NCBI GenBank assembly: GCA_025454425.1
Contig: JALOOL010000010.1
Coordinates: 1-51,971, forward strand
Origin: Hydrococcus sp. Prado102
GTDB lineage: Bacteria; Cyanobacteriota; Cyanobacteriia; Cyanobacteriales; Microcystaceae
Reading direction: 5' to 3'
Length of the DNA stretch: 51,971 bases
The stretch's first letter is position 1. Every line of letters starts with the position of its first letter. Under the pieces are notes generated by a model. The model was not told the origin of the DNA. It worked only from the letters and a program-made list of their open reading frames with translations, and made no database searches. A program made the translations under genes and the position numbers. Below are positions 6,854 through 15,785 of this stretch, in pieces.

Positions 6854-9355
6854 CTAATCACCTATCTTATTCTCAGCAGCAATTTGAATGACTTGTAGGA
6901 GACGATCTCCATTTTGATTATTGGCAGAAAGTAAGCAGGGAAAGACATACAGATTGCCAACCCGATTGGCGGCTTCAGTAGTTTTAGCGTCTAATGTAAT
7001 TAAAGGTAATTTAGATAATTGCTCGCATTCGCCAAGCGATCGCAAATAATCTAAAGATGTTTCTGAAATTGAACCTTCTAATACAATTACATCAATATTC
7101 CAAACGCTAGCAAGCATTTCGGCTTGTTCGAGATCGTCAGCTTCGATAATACGATGGTTCATTTGGGATAATTGATTCACCAATGCTAAATCGATCTTAA
7201 ATCCCAATCCATTGTCGGTTGACGATTCTGATTCGAGGTAGAGATGCAAAATGGTTAAATTTTTGAGAGATAATTGCGTTTCTTTTTCTTCGAGAATGAC
7301 TTGTAAAGCGTCTCGATTGACGGGTAAATCTAAAAAGCCATCGATTCCACCCTGCTTTTTGTTAGGCTTCTGCGATTGATTAGCCGTGAGGATAACTCGG
7401 ATTTGTTTGGTTTGTCGATTCGATTTAAGTAGCGTTAGGACATCCCAACCAGACAATAAAGGTAAGTTTGGATCGAGCAAGATCGCATGAGGCTGCAATT
7501 GACGTGCCTTTTCTAAAGCTTCCGTTCCCGTGCGGGCGATCGCGACTCGATACTCCAAATCTACCAATTTCTCGGTTAAATCTTCAATGGCTTTGGGTTG
7601 AGATTCGACGACTAAAACTAGAGGATAGCGTTGTTGGGGTTGTGCTACGTCTGTGGGATTGGGAGGAAGCAACAGCGTAAATTGGCTGCCTCGACCGACT
7701 TTAGAGATAAAAGAAATATCGCCGCCGTGCGCTTTTGCCAGACGCTGCGCCAGAAACAAACCCAAACCCGTTCCTTCAAATTGTCGCGTCAGAGGACTTT
7801 CTAATTGTTGAAATTTCTGAAAAATTAGGTGTTGGTGTTCTTCTGGTATGCCAATTCCTTTATCCCATACCGTAAAAGCCAGCCATTTTTCCCACAAATT
7901 AACTTTTAAACCGATTTCTTGTCCTTCTGGCGTGAATTTAACCGCATTATCGAGCAAATGCACCAAAATCTGTCGCAATCTTAGCTCGTCAGCCACGATG
8001 GTTTTTAATCCTGCTTCGATGTCTAAGCTGAATGAAACGATCCGATCTGTCTTGTCCTCATACTTTTGGGCGATCGCGGCGTAGGTCTGCTCGCAAAGGG
8101 TTTTAATCGAGATGGAGGTGGGATTGAGTTTGAGTTGTCCCGTTTCTAGACGAGTCAAATCGAGTAAATCATTTACCAAGCTCATCAATTGACGACCGCT
8201 TTGGTAAATGAGTTGTGCGTAGCGAACTTGTCGTTGATTGAGTTCGCCGAGTTTTTGTTCTTTGAGCAGGCTAGACAGACCTAAGACTGCCGTTAGAGGC
8301 GATTTTAATTCGTGAGAGATACAGGCTAAAAACTCATCTTTGAGGCGATTGAGTTGCACGAGATCGGCATTTTTGGCGGATAATTCTTGGCACAGTTGTT
8401 GGTGTTCGGTTACGTCGGTAGCGACGACCAACCAAAAAGAGGGATTAGCATTTTGAAGTTTGAAAAGTTCTGCTTCTAACGAGTTGCTTAATGCGTTAAA
8501 GGGTAATTTGATAAATTGCCAAGCGCGATCGCCAAAATTTTTGGGTTGTAATGGTACAGAGGATAGTTTAAGTGAATTGGCGACCGCCGAAGCGACAAGT
8601 TCTGGGATGAATTCTAAGAGTTGGTCAGAGAGATAATGGCTATCTTTTGTGCTGTGAAACTGTTCTTTGGGGATGGATTCGGCACGAGTTGCCAGCGAGG
8701 AGGGGACGCTTTGTGCTGCTGGTATCGGTTCTAACATTAACGGACAAAAGCTACCTTCATCGAGCGGAAAAAACTCGCCAATTTGTTGGCACCAGTTCGA
8801 GTTTTGATAAAAAATCTGTCCTTGGGAGGTGTAAACCATCATGGGAAGGGGGAATTGTTCGAGTAATTGAAAAAACAATCCCTCAAAGGGTAGTGGCAGT
8901 TTGGCAAGCGTTTCATCTCGTTCTGCTAGTAGCGATTGCGATAGACTCCAGCGATCGAGCAATCCCAAAAGCTTTCCCTCGTTGTCTACTAACAAGTGAA
9001 GTAGATTGCTTGACGCATCTAAATAATGCTCTTGCCAAGAGCGCCAAAATTCGTTGACGCTCATCCGCCCTGGTAAAATAGTTACTGGCTCCATCAGAGA
9101 CTTAAGCTTGATACGAGCTAGAGAAGCGCTTTTTAATCCCGCTGCTCCTGACTTGTCTGGTAAATGCTTGAGAATGCGAGCGAGTAAGATTTGAGAGCGA
9201 ATGATTCCTAACGGCAATCCTTCTTTGCTGACGATCGCGATAATTTCCGACGGATTCGACTGAAATTTCGTCAGTGCTGTGACAAGGTTTGTCGTCGGTT
9301 CGTCAACGGGAATGCGGCGGACGAAGCGATCGAGAGTGAGAGAAGGAGTAGACAT
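6854..9355 (-). CDS. Hybrid sensor histidine kinase (CBS-PAS-HK-REC), divergent from kaiABC
   Basis: 833 residues without membrane spans, so a soluble sensor. Order: paired CBS-like repeats (about 8-145), a PAS-like domain (about 155-200), a linker, HisKA with phospho-His348 (FLACISHELKSP), an HATPase with N box (DNAVKF, Asn470), G1 (WDKGIGIP) and G2 (GTGLGL), then a receiver (about 578-690) with candidate phospho-Asp628 (ILLDPNLPLLSG). A second receiver-like fold without a clear Asp pocket follows (about 700-833). The first receiver is degenerate: its acidic pocket reads VVESQ and the usual Lys is Leu in FLDLPVN. The gene shares a 383-bp spacer with kaiA, so it is a positional candidate for clock input or output, though its layout differs from SasA and CikA. 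Confidence 0.9.
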   Translation of the reverse strand: MSTPSLTLDRFVRRIPVDEPTTNLVTALTKFQSNPSEIIAIVSKEGLPLGIIRSQILLARILKHLPDKSGAAGLKSASLARIKLKSLMEPVTILPGRMSVNEFWRSWQEHYLDASSNLLHLLVDNEGKLLGLLDRWSLSQSLLAERDETLAKLPLPFEGLFFQLLEQFPLPMMVYTSQGQIFYQNSNWCQQIGEFFPLDEGSFCPLMLEPIPAAQSVPSSLATRAESIPKEQFHSTKDSHYLSDQLLEFIPELVASAVANSLKLSSVPLQPKNFGDRAWQFIKLPFNALSNSLEAELFKLQNANPSFWLVVATDVTEHQQLCQELSAKNADLVQLNRLKDEFLACISHELKSPLTAVLGLSSLLKEQKLGELNQRQVRYAQLIYQSGRQLMSLVNDLLDLTRLETGQLKLNPTSISIKTLCEQTYAAIAQKYEDKTDRIVSFSLDIEAGLKTIVADELRLRQILVHLLDNAVKFTPEGQEIGLKVNLWEKWLAFTVWDKGIGIPEEHQHLIFQKFQQLESPLTRQFEGTGLGLFLAQRLAKAHGGDISFISKVGRGSQFTLLLPPNPTDVAQPQQRYPLVLVVESQPKAIEDLTEKLVDLEYRVAIARTGTEALEKARQLQPHAILLDPNLPLLSGWDVLTLLKSNRQTKQIRVILTANQSQKPNKKQGGIDGFLDLPVNRDALQVILEEKETQLSLKNLTILHLYLESESSTDNGLGFKIDLALVNQLSQMNHRIIEADDLEQAEMLASVWNIDVIVLEGSISETSLDYLRSLGECEQLSKLPLITLDAKTTEAANRVGNLYVFPCLLSANNQNGDRLLQVIQIAAENKIGD

Positions 9356-9738
9356 TAGCGACCTGTCTGTAGGGACTCGAATTTAGGATTTAGAAAGCTG
9401 CTGCGATTGCCAGCGTAAGAATGACTCTAACGACTTAAGTACATCGCAGTTATTTGCCCGACCGAGCAAAAGGGATTATTGAACGAGAGTTTAAGCTTGT
9501 CTACCTATTTCGCCTTTCTTCCTATTCCTCGACTTCCATTATGACGTTAGATTGCCAAAAAATTAAGTCAACTTGCTTACATTTAATTATCATTTAACTA
9601 AATGATTGAGTTACATTAAGCAATTAGCAATTCCCATAATCCTAAATAAATGTTAATTTATGAAAGAGTCAACTTAACTCGCCAAATTTCCGATTTCTTG
9701 TCGTCCTTGCTCGTCCATTATTTCTTTCTATTAATCCA
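9356..9738. promoter_or_regulatory. Divergent spacer between the hybrid kinase and kaiA
   Basis: 383 bp between divergent starts, AT-rich in its second half (9540-9660). It must contain the promoters of both the kinase gene and kaiA. I see no strong palindrome or coding frame, and I could not place -10/-35 elements with confidence. Confidence 0.5.
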
Positions 9739-10674
9739 TTGTATTCGCGATTATCTGTTTGTTTATTCGTTCCTGACGATTCGCTGTCTCGCTCTCTCAC
9801 GAGTTTATTGAGTGGCGATCGCTACACATTAACTTTAATTTCTTCTGCTAGCGAGTTATTCGATTTTATTAAGGAAAATCAAGAAAAAATAGATTGTTTG
9901 CTCGCTCTCAATTCTCCTACTTTACTTCCCATTCTCAACCATCTCTACGAACAGGGAACGCTTTTACCCGCTATTTTTATTGAAGCACAAGAGCCTACAA
10001 GCAATGAATCTCCTTCTGAATTGCCAGAGGATATTAGCGCGGTAGTAGGGATTCCTACTTATTTTTATCATAGTGCGGAAGTTCGACTTTTAGCGAGTGA
10101 GATCGACAAAACTTCCTCAACAATCGATCGGGCGATCGCGCAATTTCTTCATTTGGGGCCGAGTTGTTCTTTATCAGAAAAACCCACCAATCTAATTACA
10201 AGTAGCGAGGGAAATACTCGGCAAAGTTTTTTGTTATTACAACAAAATCGGTTGGCTCAAAAACTTAAAGAAAGACTTGGATATTTGGGAGTATATTATA
10301 AAAGAAATGCACGATATTTTTATCGAAATTTATCTTTCAATGAAAAACAAGAACTGCTAGAGCAATTATATTCTGATTATCGAGAAATTCTTTTAAATTA
10401 TTTCTCACAAGAAGATGATGGAGTGAATTCTACTATTGATGGGTTTGTCAATAACGCTTTTTTTGCCGATATGTCGGCTTCTCAAATCTTAGAAATACAT
10501 ATGGAATTGATGGATGAATTTTCTCAGCAGCTTAAATTGGAAGGAAGGAGTGAAGAAATATTACAAGATTATCGACTGGCTTTAATTGATATCTTGGCAC
10601 ATTTAGGAGAAATGTATCGTCGCTCGATTCCTAGAGAGGATATACCATCTGAGTTATTATATCGAATGGATTAA
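9739..10674 (+). CDS. kaiA: Circadian clock protein KaiA
   Basis: 311 residues, full-length type. KaiA stimulates KaiC autophosphorylation by binding its C-terminal tail. The N-terminal half (about 1-135) is a pseudo-receiver; the C-terminal four-helix domain (about 175-305) carries the family signature pieces LGYLGVYYKRN, FFADMSASQILEIHMELMDEF and EMYRRSIPRE. The start is TTG at 9739: it places LYSRLSVCLFV at the normal KaiA N-terminus, no ATG is available in frame, and upstream the frame is closed at 9661. No Shine-Dalgarno sequence is visible. The gene is followed after 62 bp by kaiB on the same strand. Confidence 0.95.
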   Translation: MYSRLSVCLFVPDDSLSRSLTSLLSGDRYTLTLISSASELFDFIKENQEKIDCLLALNSPTLLPILNHLYEQGTLLPAIFIEAQEPTSNESPSELPEDISAVVGIPTYFYHSAEVRLLASEIDKTSSTIDRAIAQFLHLGPSCSLSEKPTNLITSSEGNTRQSFLLLQQNRLAQKLKERLGYLGVYYKRNARYFYRNLSFNEKQELLEQLYSDYREILLNYFSQEDDGVNSTIDGFVNNAFFADMSASQILEIHMELMDEFSQQLKLEGRSEEILQDYRLALIDILAHLGEMYRRSIPREDIPSELLYRMD

Positions 10675-10736
10675 ATAAAGCCAATTATTTTTTATATTAA
10701 CAATCTTCTTGTTTTAGGAAAGAGTTGAAAATAACT

Positions 10737-11057
10737 ATGAGTAGTTTGAGAAAAACTTATGTTTTAAAACTTTATGTAGCTGGAAATACACCGAACTCAA
10801 TTCGAGCGTTAAAAACGCTTAAAAATATTCTCGAACAAGAATTTCAGGGGGTCTATGCGCTTAAAGTTATTGACGTTCTAAAAAATCCTCAACTAGCGGA
10901 AGAAGATAAAATTTTAGCAACTCCCACATTAGCAAAAGTGTTGCCCCCACCCGTTCGTAAAATTATTGGCGACCTGAGCGATCGCGAAAAAGTATTAATC
11001 GGGCTAGATTTATTATATGAAGAAATTCGAGAAAGGGAGGAAAGAGAATCAGAATGA
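10737..11057 (+). CDS. kaiB: Circadian clock protein KaiB
   Basis: 106 residues, normal length. KaiB is the thioredoxin-like, fold-switching protein that binds the KaiC CI ring at night, sequesters KaiA and recruits output kinases. The hallmark regions are present: [34 protein letters not shown] and [21 protein letters not shown] chose the ATG at 10737 (MSSLRKTYV) rather than a TTG at 10725, because it matches the family N-terminus; aggaaagag lies about 12 bp upstream. The C-terminal tail is acidic (REREERESE), as in other cyanobacterial KaiB proteins. kaiC follows after 76 bp. Confidence 0.96.
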   Translation: MSSLRKTYVLKLYVAGNTPNSIRALKTLKNILEQEFQGVYALKVIDVLKNPQLAEEDKILATPTLAKVLPPPVRKIIGDLSDREKVLIGLDLLYEEIREREERESE

Positions 11058-11133
11058 GCGATTTTAGGTCAAAATTTCTAAATAATTTTTTCAATAAAAT
11101 ATAATAAAGCAACAACTTTTTAATAAAAATTAT

Positions 11134-12696
11134 ATGAATCAATTGACTCCAAATGAACAATCTAATACTGAATCATCTCTAAAAGGAGTCCGAAAAATTC
11201 GGACGATGATAGAAGGATTTGACGAAATAAGTCATGGAGGTTTACCAATTGGCAGGACGACTTTAGTAAGCGGTACGTCTGGAACGGGCAAAACGCTACT
11301 AGCCGTTCAATTCTTATATCACGGCATACAATATTTTGAGTATCCAGGCTTATTTGTTACTTTTGAAGAATCCCCTTATGATATTATTCAAAATGCTTAT
11401 AGTTTTGGTTGGGATTTACAAGCATTAATCGACGAAGGTAAATTATTTATTCTCGATGCTTCTCCCGATCCTGAAGGTCAAGAAGTAGTAGGAAGTTTCG
11501 ATCTTTCTGCATTAATCGAACGCATTCAATATGCCATTCGTAAATATAAAGCAAAACTTGTATCGATTGACTCGATCACTGCAATTTTTCAACAATACGA
11601 TGCTGCTTCTGTCGTTAGAAGAGAAATTTTTCGCCTTGTCGCTCGACTCAAACATCTCAAAGTTACTTCTTTAATGACAACAGAAAGGATTGAAGAATAT
11701 GGCCCTGTTGCGCGTTTTGGAGTAGAAGAATTTGTCTCTGACAATGTAGTAATCGTTCGCAATGTTTTAGAAGGAGAACGTCGTCGTCGAACCGTCGAAA
11801 TTCTCAAACTTCGAGGAACGACTCATATGAAAGGAGAGTATCCTTTTACGATTACTAATGACGGAATTAATATCTTTCCCTTGGGAGCTATGCGACTCAC
11901 TCAACGTTCGTCAAATGCGCGGAGTTCTTCTGGTATTAAAACCCTCGATGAAATGTGTGGCGGTGGTTTTTTCAAAGACTCAATTATTCTAGCAACAGGC
12001 GCGACGGGAACTGGAAAAACGTTGTTGGTTAGCAAGTTTTTAGAAGAAGGTTGTCGTAAAGGAGAAAGAGCTATTTTATTCGCTTATGAAGAGTCGCGAG
12101 CGCAACTATCTCGCAATGCTTCTTCTTGGGGAATAGATTTTGAAGAAATGGAACAAAAAGGGTTATTAAAACTTTTATGTACTTATCCCGAATCCGCAGG
12201 TTTGGAAGACCATTTGCAAATTATTAAATCAGAAATTTCTGAGTTTAAACCTTCTCGTATTGCTATTGATTCTCTATCTGCTTTGGCTAGAGGTGTAACC
12301 AATAATGCGTTTCGACAGTTTGTAATTGGCGTGACGGGATATGCCAAGCAAGAAGAAATTACGGGGTTCTTTACGAATACAACCGATCAATTTATGGGAG
12401 CGCATTCGATTACTGAATCGCATATTTCTACGATTACCGATACAATTCTCATGCTGCAATATGTAGAAATTCGCGGAGAAATGTCGAGAGCAATTAATGT
12501 TTTTAAAATGCGGGGTTCTTGGCACGATAAAGGCATTCGCGAGTATACTATTTCTCAAGAGGGGCCAGATATTAAGGATTCGTTCCGCAATTACGAACGG
12601 ATTATTAGCGGTTCGCCGTCTCGCATCAGCATCGATGAAAAGAGCGAATTGTCTCGCATTGTTCGAGGGGTAAAAGATAAGTCGAAAGATGAGTAA
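11134..12696 (+). CDS. kaiC: Circadian clock ATPase/kinase KaiC
   Basis: 520 residues, a duplicated RecA-like ATPase forming the hexameric core of the oscillator. CI carries Walker A GTSGTGKT and catalytic Glu pair in TFEESPYD. CII carries Walker A GATGTGKT and EES in AYEESRAQ. The phosphorylation segment SHISTITDTI is intact, placing the two sites at about Ser432/Thr433. The C-terminal A-loop/tail region (SPSRISIDEKSELSRIVRGV), which KaiA binds, is present. All catalytic features are intact, so a standard KaiC is expected. No strong ribosome site precedes the ATG. A 26-bp palindrome lies 58 bp past the stop and may end the transcript. Confidence 0.98.
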   Translation: MNQLTPNEQSNTESSLKGVRKIRTMIEGFDEISHGGLPIGRTTLVSGTSGTGKTLLAVQFLYHGIQYFEYPGLFVTFEESPYDIIQNAYSFGWDLQALIDEGKLFILDASPDPEGQEVVGSFDLSALIERIQYAIRKYKAKLVSIDSITAIFQQYDAASVVRREIFRLVARLKHLKVTSLMTTERIEEYGPVARFGVEEFVSDNVVIVRNVLEGERRRRTVEILKLRGTTHMKGEYPFTITNDGINIFPLGAMRLTQRSSNARSSSGIKTLDEMCGGGFFKDSIILATGATGTGKTLLVSKFLEEGCRKGERAILFAYEESRAQLSRNASSWGIDFEEMEQKGLLKLLCTYPESAGLEDHLQIIKSEISEFKPSRIAIDSLSALARGVTNNAFRQFVIGVTGYAKQEEITGFFTNTTDQFMGAHSITESHISTITDTILMLQYVEIRGEMSRAINVFKMRGSWHDKGIREYTISQEGPDIKDSFRNYERIISGSPSRISIDEKSELSRIVRGVKDKSKDE

Positions 12697-12753
12697 TTCA
12701 AAGGAAGTCGAAAGTCGAAAGTTATGAGACAAGGTGGACAAGGGAGAATCATC

Positions 12754-12779
12754 TACAGACGCGATATATCGCGTCTGTA
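12754..12779. repeat. 26-bp perfect palindrome downstream of kaiC
   Basis: tacagacgcgata followed immediately by its reverse complement. The core gacgcgatatatcgcg recurs at 38315-38331, so this is a dispersed repeat rather than a unique site. Located just after kaiC and before a GTG-started gene, it could fold and stop transcription, but there is no T tract. Confidence 0.7.
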
Positions 12780-12847
12780 CGACTTTCGATTTTCTGTGTC
12801 ACAATTTAGGTTAATCTTTTGTAGCGACTACAGAGCCAAGAATCTTC

Positions 12848-13360
12848 GTGTCACCTCGCGTTTTTATTAGAAAACCAACTGAAGAAGATTGTCAAGAATT
12901 GTTATCTCTTCACCAAAGAAGCAAGGAATTTCATTTCCCTTGGGCTTGTCCTCCACTTACCGAGCAGGAACTCAAAAATTACATTAATCGTTGTCAAAAT
13001 GAGGATTTTGAAGGTTTACTGATTTGCCATTCATTTGACAATAAAATTATTGGAGTAGCAAATCTCAGTCAAATTTTTTACCGAGCGTTTCAAAATGCTT
13101 ATCTTGGTTATTACGTTGATGTAGATTTTGCAGGTCGGGGATTGATGTCAGAGGGCGTGCGTTTGGCGATTGATTATGCTTTCTCTACACTCGGTTTACA
13201 TCGAGTGGAAGCCAATATCCAGCCTGAAAATAGGGCATCAGTTAAGTTGGTAGAGCGACTAGGTTTCACGAAGGAAGGTTTTTCTCGACGATATCTAAAA
13301 ATCAACGGAGAATGGCGCGACCACGAACGTTGGGCTTTAACGGTTGAAGATTGGGGATAG
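12848..13360 (+). CDS. GNAT family N-acetyltransferase, RimJ/RimL type
   Basis: 170 residues. Family members transfer acetyl from acetyl-CoA to an N-terminal or other amine. The acetyl-CoA-binding motif A region (GYYVDVDFAGRGLMSEGVR) and the RimJ/RimL-type end (HRVEANIQPENRASVKLVER, then LGFTKEGFSR) are clear, and the C-terminus WRDHERWAL is typical. Start is GTG at 12848, the first start in frame next to the conserved SPRVFIRKPTEED. The substrate could be a ribosomal protein, as for RimJ, but this cannot be decided from sequence. Confidence 0.9.
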   Translation: MSPRVFIRKPTEEDCQELLSLHQRSKEFHFPWACPPLTEQELKNYINRCQNEDFEGLLICHSFDNKIIGVANLSQIFYRAFQNAYLGYYVDVDFAGRGLMSEGVRLAIDYAFSTLGLHRVEANIQPENRASVKLVERLGFTKEGFSRRYLKINGEWRDHERWALTVEDWG

Positions 13361-13508
13361 TGTATTCCATTCGTTTAACACTGTTCTGTTACAGACAGGA
13401 ACGATATATGTGTGGTTTCCCAAAAGTGGCTTGTCGCCGTTGAGCTTCATCGTTAGATTAACCCGAACTGAGGTTCCCTTAGTTTCTTTGCGCGATCGCG
13501 ATTTCTGC

Positions 13509-13532
13509 TAAAATAGTAGAACATTAGTTCTA
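13509..13532 (+). promoter_or_regulatory. Candidate -10 element and LexA-like SOS box
   Basis: taaaat (13509-13514) resembles a -10 element. Directly after it the 16-bp inverted repeat tagaac-atta-gttcta (13517-13532) matches the GAACnnnnGTTC type of LexA box and, with one mismatch, the cyanobacterial consensus RGTACnnnDGTWC. It lies 10 bp upstream of the GTG start of the HMCES/YedK gene, a family linked to the SOS response. Confidence 0.5.
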
Positions 13533-13541
13533 GTTTTAGTC

Positions 13542-14201
13542 GTGTGCGGACGATTTAGTTTAACTCAATCTGGCGAGGCGATCGCGCAAACTTTCCAATT
13601 GCCCGATATCCCTGACCTCACGCCTCGATATAATATTGCTCCATCCCAACAAGTAGCGACAATCCTACAACAAACTGGGAGAGAGTTTCGGTGGATGCAG
13701 TGGGGATTAATACCGAGTTGGGCAAAAGATCCAAAAATCGGCAACAAATTAATTAATGCAAGAGCGGAAACCCTTGCCGAAAAACCATCATTTCGTAACG
13801 CCTTCAAGCGCAGGCGCTGTCTGGTAATTGCCGATGGCTTCTACGAATGGCAGAAACTAGAAAAGCGCAAACAGCCTTATTATATAAAAATGCAAAATGG
13901 CAAACCCTTTGCGTTTGCGGGGTTATGGGAAAGTTGGCAAGCTTCTCCAAAAGAGGCAATTGTCTCTTGTACGATTGTTACGACTGCTGCGAATTCTTTA
14001 ATGAAACCAATTCACGATCGCATGCCAGTTATTTTATCGCTCGATGAGTGCGATCGCTGGCTCGATTCTAGCGTAAGCGAGCCTCAAGTGCTGCAAAGCT
14101 TGTTAAAACCTTACAATAGCGAGGCAATGCAAGCAATCCCCGTAAGTTCGACAGTTAATAGTCCAGCTAACGAGCGAGCAGAATGTATTAACCCTTTATA
14201 A
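13542..14201 (+). CDS. HMCES/YedK-family abasic-site DNA-protein crosslink protein (SRAP)
   Basis: 219 residues. SRAP proteins form a thiazolidine crosslink between Cys2 and abasic sites in single-stranded DNA, shielding them at stalled forks. The start is GTG at 13542, fixed by the need for Cys2 (V/M-C-G-R-F). The other active-site residues are visible: Asn72 (INARAET), Glu102 (GFYEWQ) and His158 (PIHDRMPVIL). A LexA-like inverted repeat overlaps the presumed promoter. Older annotation calls the family SOS response-associated peptidase. Complete and unremarkable in length. Confidence 0.95.
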   Translation: MCGRFSLTQSGEAIAQTFQLPDIPDLTPRYNIAPSQQVATILQQTGREFRWMQWGLIPSWAKDPKIGNKLINARAETLAEKPSFRNAFKRRRCLVIADGFYEWQKLEKRKQPYYIKMQNGKPFAFAGLWESWQASPKEAIVSCTIVTTAANSLMKPIHDRMPVILSLDECDRWLDSSVSEPQVLQSLLKPYNSEAMQAIPVSSTVNSPANERAECINPL

Positions 14202-14395
14202 GCTGTCACACTTTTAAAAGCGTTTCTTATAGTCATCAGGGACATCCAACTTCTGGAGGGGCTTTGTGGCGCGATGCTCATAAACTTCGTTCCGTCCGCG
14301 TCGGCGTGATTTCGCCATTTTAAAAGCCCCGTCCCTCAGCATAGCTGCCTTAAAATTGTAACCTATGTACCTAATCTAAAAGAGAACTGCTATAA
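14202..14395. repeat. Spacer with imperfect palindromic element
   Basis: An interrupted inverted repeat spans about 14258-14330: ggggcttt (14258-14265) with aaagcccc (14323-14330), and inside it tggcg (14267-14271) with cgcca (14313-14317). It looks like a small non-coding palindromic repeat between the HMCES and methyltransferase genes. No gene seen. Confidence 0.5.
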
Positions 14396-15013
14396 ATGAA
14401 AACGTTCGGTAATTTATTGACAGATAAAGAGAAATTTTTCGATCTCTGGGCACCTAATTACGATTTTGTACTGACAACCGTATTTTATCAAGCCATACAC
14501 AAACGATTGCTTGAATATGTTGAATTACCCGAACGACCTAATGTATTAGATTTAGGATGCGGTACGGGTCGTCTTTTGAATCGACTAGCGTCTAAATTTC
14601 CTAATTTACAAGGGACGGGACTCGATTTATCTACACAAATGTTACGTCAAGCACGACAGCGCAATCAACATCATCCGCGACTTGTTTTTGTGCGCGGTTA
14701 TGCAGAATCTTTGCCTTTTGCTAACAATCAATTTGATGCTGTTTTTAATACAATTAGCTTTTTACATTATGCCAATCCTGAAACTGTTTTTGCCGAGGTT
14801 AGTAGAATATTGTGCGATCGCGGGAAGTTTTATTTAGTAGATTGGGTAGGAACGCAGTCAATATCATCGTTGCTATCTAAAGCCAAAATTAGCTTTTATA
14901 ATTCTCAACAAAGAGCAAACTTAGGAGAAAATACTGGTTTAAAATGCTTGGGTCATTATTATCTTTTAGGGGCAGTTTTATTAACAGTTTTTACCCCAAA
15001 TAAAAATGAGTAA
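14396..15013 (+). CDS. Class I SAM-dependent methyltransferase (Methyltransf_11 type)
   Basis: 205 residues. SAM-binding motif I VLDLGCGTGRL is at residues 50-60, the acidic motif II residue is in GTGLDLS, and the post-motif segment AESLPFANNQFDAVF is typical of UbiE-like enzymes. Substrate unknown. The N-terminal DLWAPNYDFVLTTVF resembles phospholipid or quinone methyltransferases that handle hydrophobic substrates. A TIGR04282-type glycosyltransferase follows 120 bp downstream on the same strand. The C-terminus is rather short and hydrophobic (LGAVLLTVFTPN). Confidence 0.85.
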   Translation: MKTFGNLLTDKEKFFDLWAPNYDFVLTTVFYQAIHKRLLEYVELPERPNVLDLGCGTGRLLNRLASKFPNLQGTGLDLSTQMLRQARQRNQHHPRLVFVRGYAESLPFANNQFDAVFNTISFLHYANPETVFAEVSRILCDRGKFYLVDWVGTQSISSLLSKAKISFYNSQQRANLGENTGLKCLGHYYLLGAVLLTVFTPNKNE

Positions 15014-15133
15014 GTAGGTAGCATAATTAAATGTAATACTAAGTTACTTTAGTCTTAAGAATTGACACTTTTTAATGAAAAGATTTTAGATTTTGGATGA
15101 GAGAATTTTGGATTTATACAAGAGATCTATTGT

Positions 15134-15760
15134 ATGCCCAACCAGTTAATTATTTTTACTCGCTATCCAGAACCTGGAAAAACTAAGACTCGTATGATTC
15201 CATTTTTAGGAGAAAATGGAGCGGCAAAACTACAACAGCAAATGACAGAGTTTACCCTCAAAAAAGCAAAGAAGTTACAAAAAAATATGTTTTTATCTAT
15301 TTCTATTTTTTACAGTGGGGGAACAGAACAGTTAATGCGAGATTGGTTGGGAGAGGAAATATTATATCAACAACAAAGTAATGGCGATCTAGGACAACGC
15401 ATGAAATTAGCTTTTGCGCGATCGCTTTCAATTTTAAGCAATAAAGTTATTATTATTGGTACGGATTGTCCAGAACTAAATTCAACGATTTTATCTCAAG
15501 CATTTGAAATGCTAAGTTGTTCTGATTTAGTATTAGGGCCAGCTTTAGATGGAGGATATTATTTAATTGGATTAAATCGTTTGATTCCCGAACTCTTTCA
15601 AGGTATTAATTGGGGAACATCAGAAGTATTCGAGCAAACCCAAGCGATCGCACGACAGTTAAAGATAAAAGTTGGTTATTTATTACCTCTGCACGATATC
15701 GATCGCCCAGAAGATTTATCAATTTGGGATGCGATCGCGAATAATTATTCAGAAATTTGA
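15134..15760 (+). CDS. TIGR04282 family glycosyltransferase (DUF2064)
   Basis: 208 residues with a GT-A-like nucleotidyl/glycosyltransferase core. The family N-terminal signature is present (IIFTRYPEPGKTKTRM), as are the acidic GTDCPEL and the GPALDGGYYLIGL and INWGTSEVFEQT blocks. TIGR04282 members are often found with radical-SAM and arsenosugar genes; none lies here, so the arsenosugar role is not supported by context. The upstream methyltransferase is a possible partner. Confidence 0.85.
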   Translation: MPNQLIIFTRYPEPGKTKTRMIPFLGENGAAKLQQQMTEFTLKKAKKLQKNMFLSISIFYSGGTEQLMRDWLGEEILYQQQSNGDLGQRMKLAFARSLSILSNKVIIIGTDCPELNSTILSQAFEMLSCSDLVLGPALDGGYYLIGLNRLIPELFQGINWGTSEVFEQTQAIARQLKIKVGYLLPLHDIDRPEDLSIWDAIANNYSEI

Positions 15761-15785
15761 TAGGTTTATTATTTTTGAGATTGCT

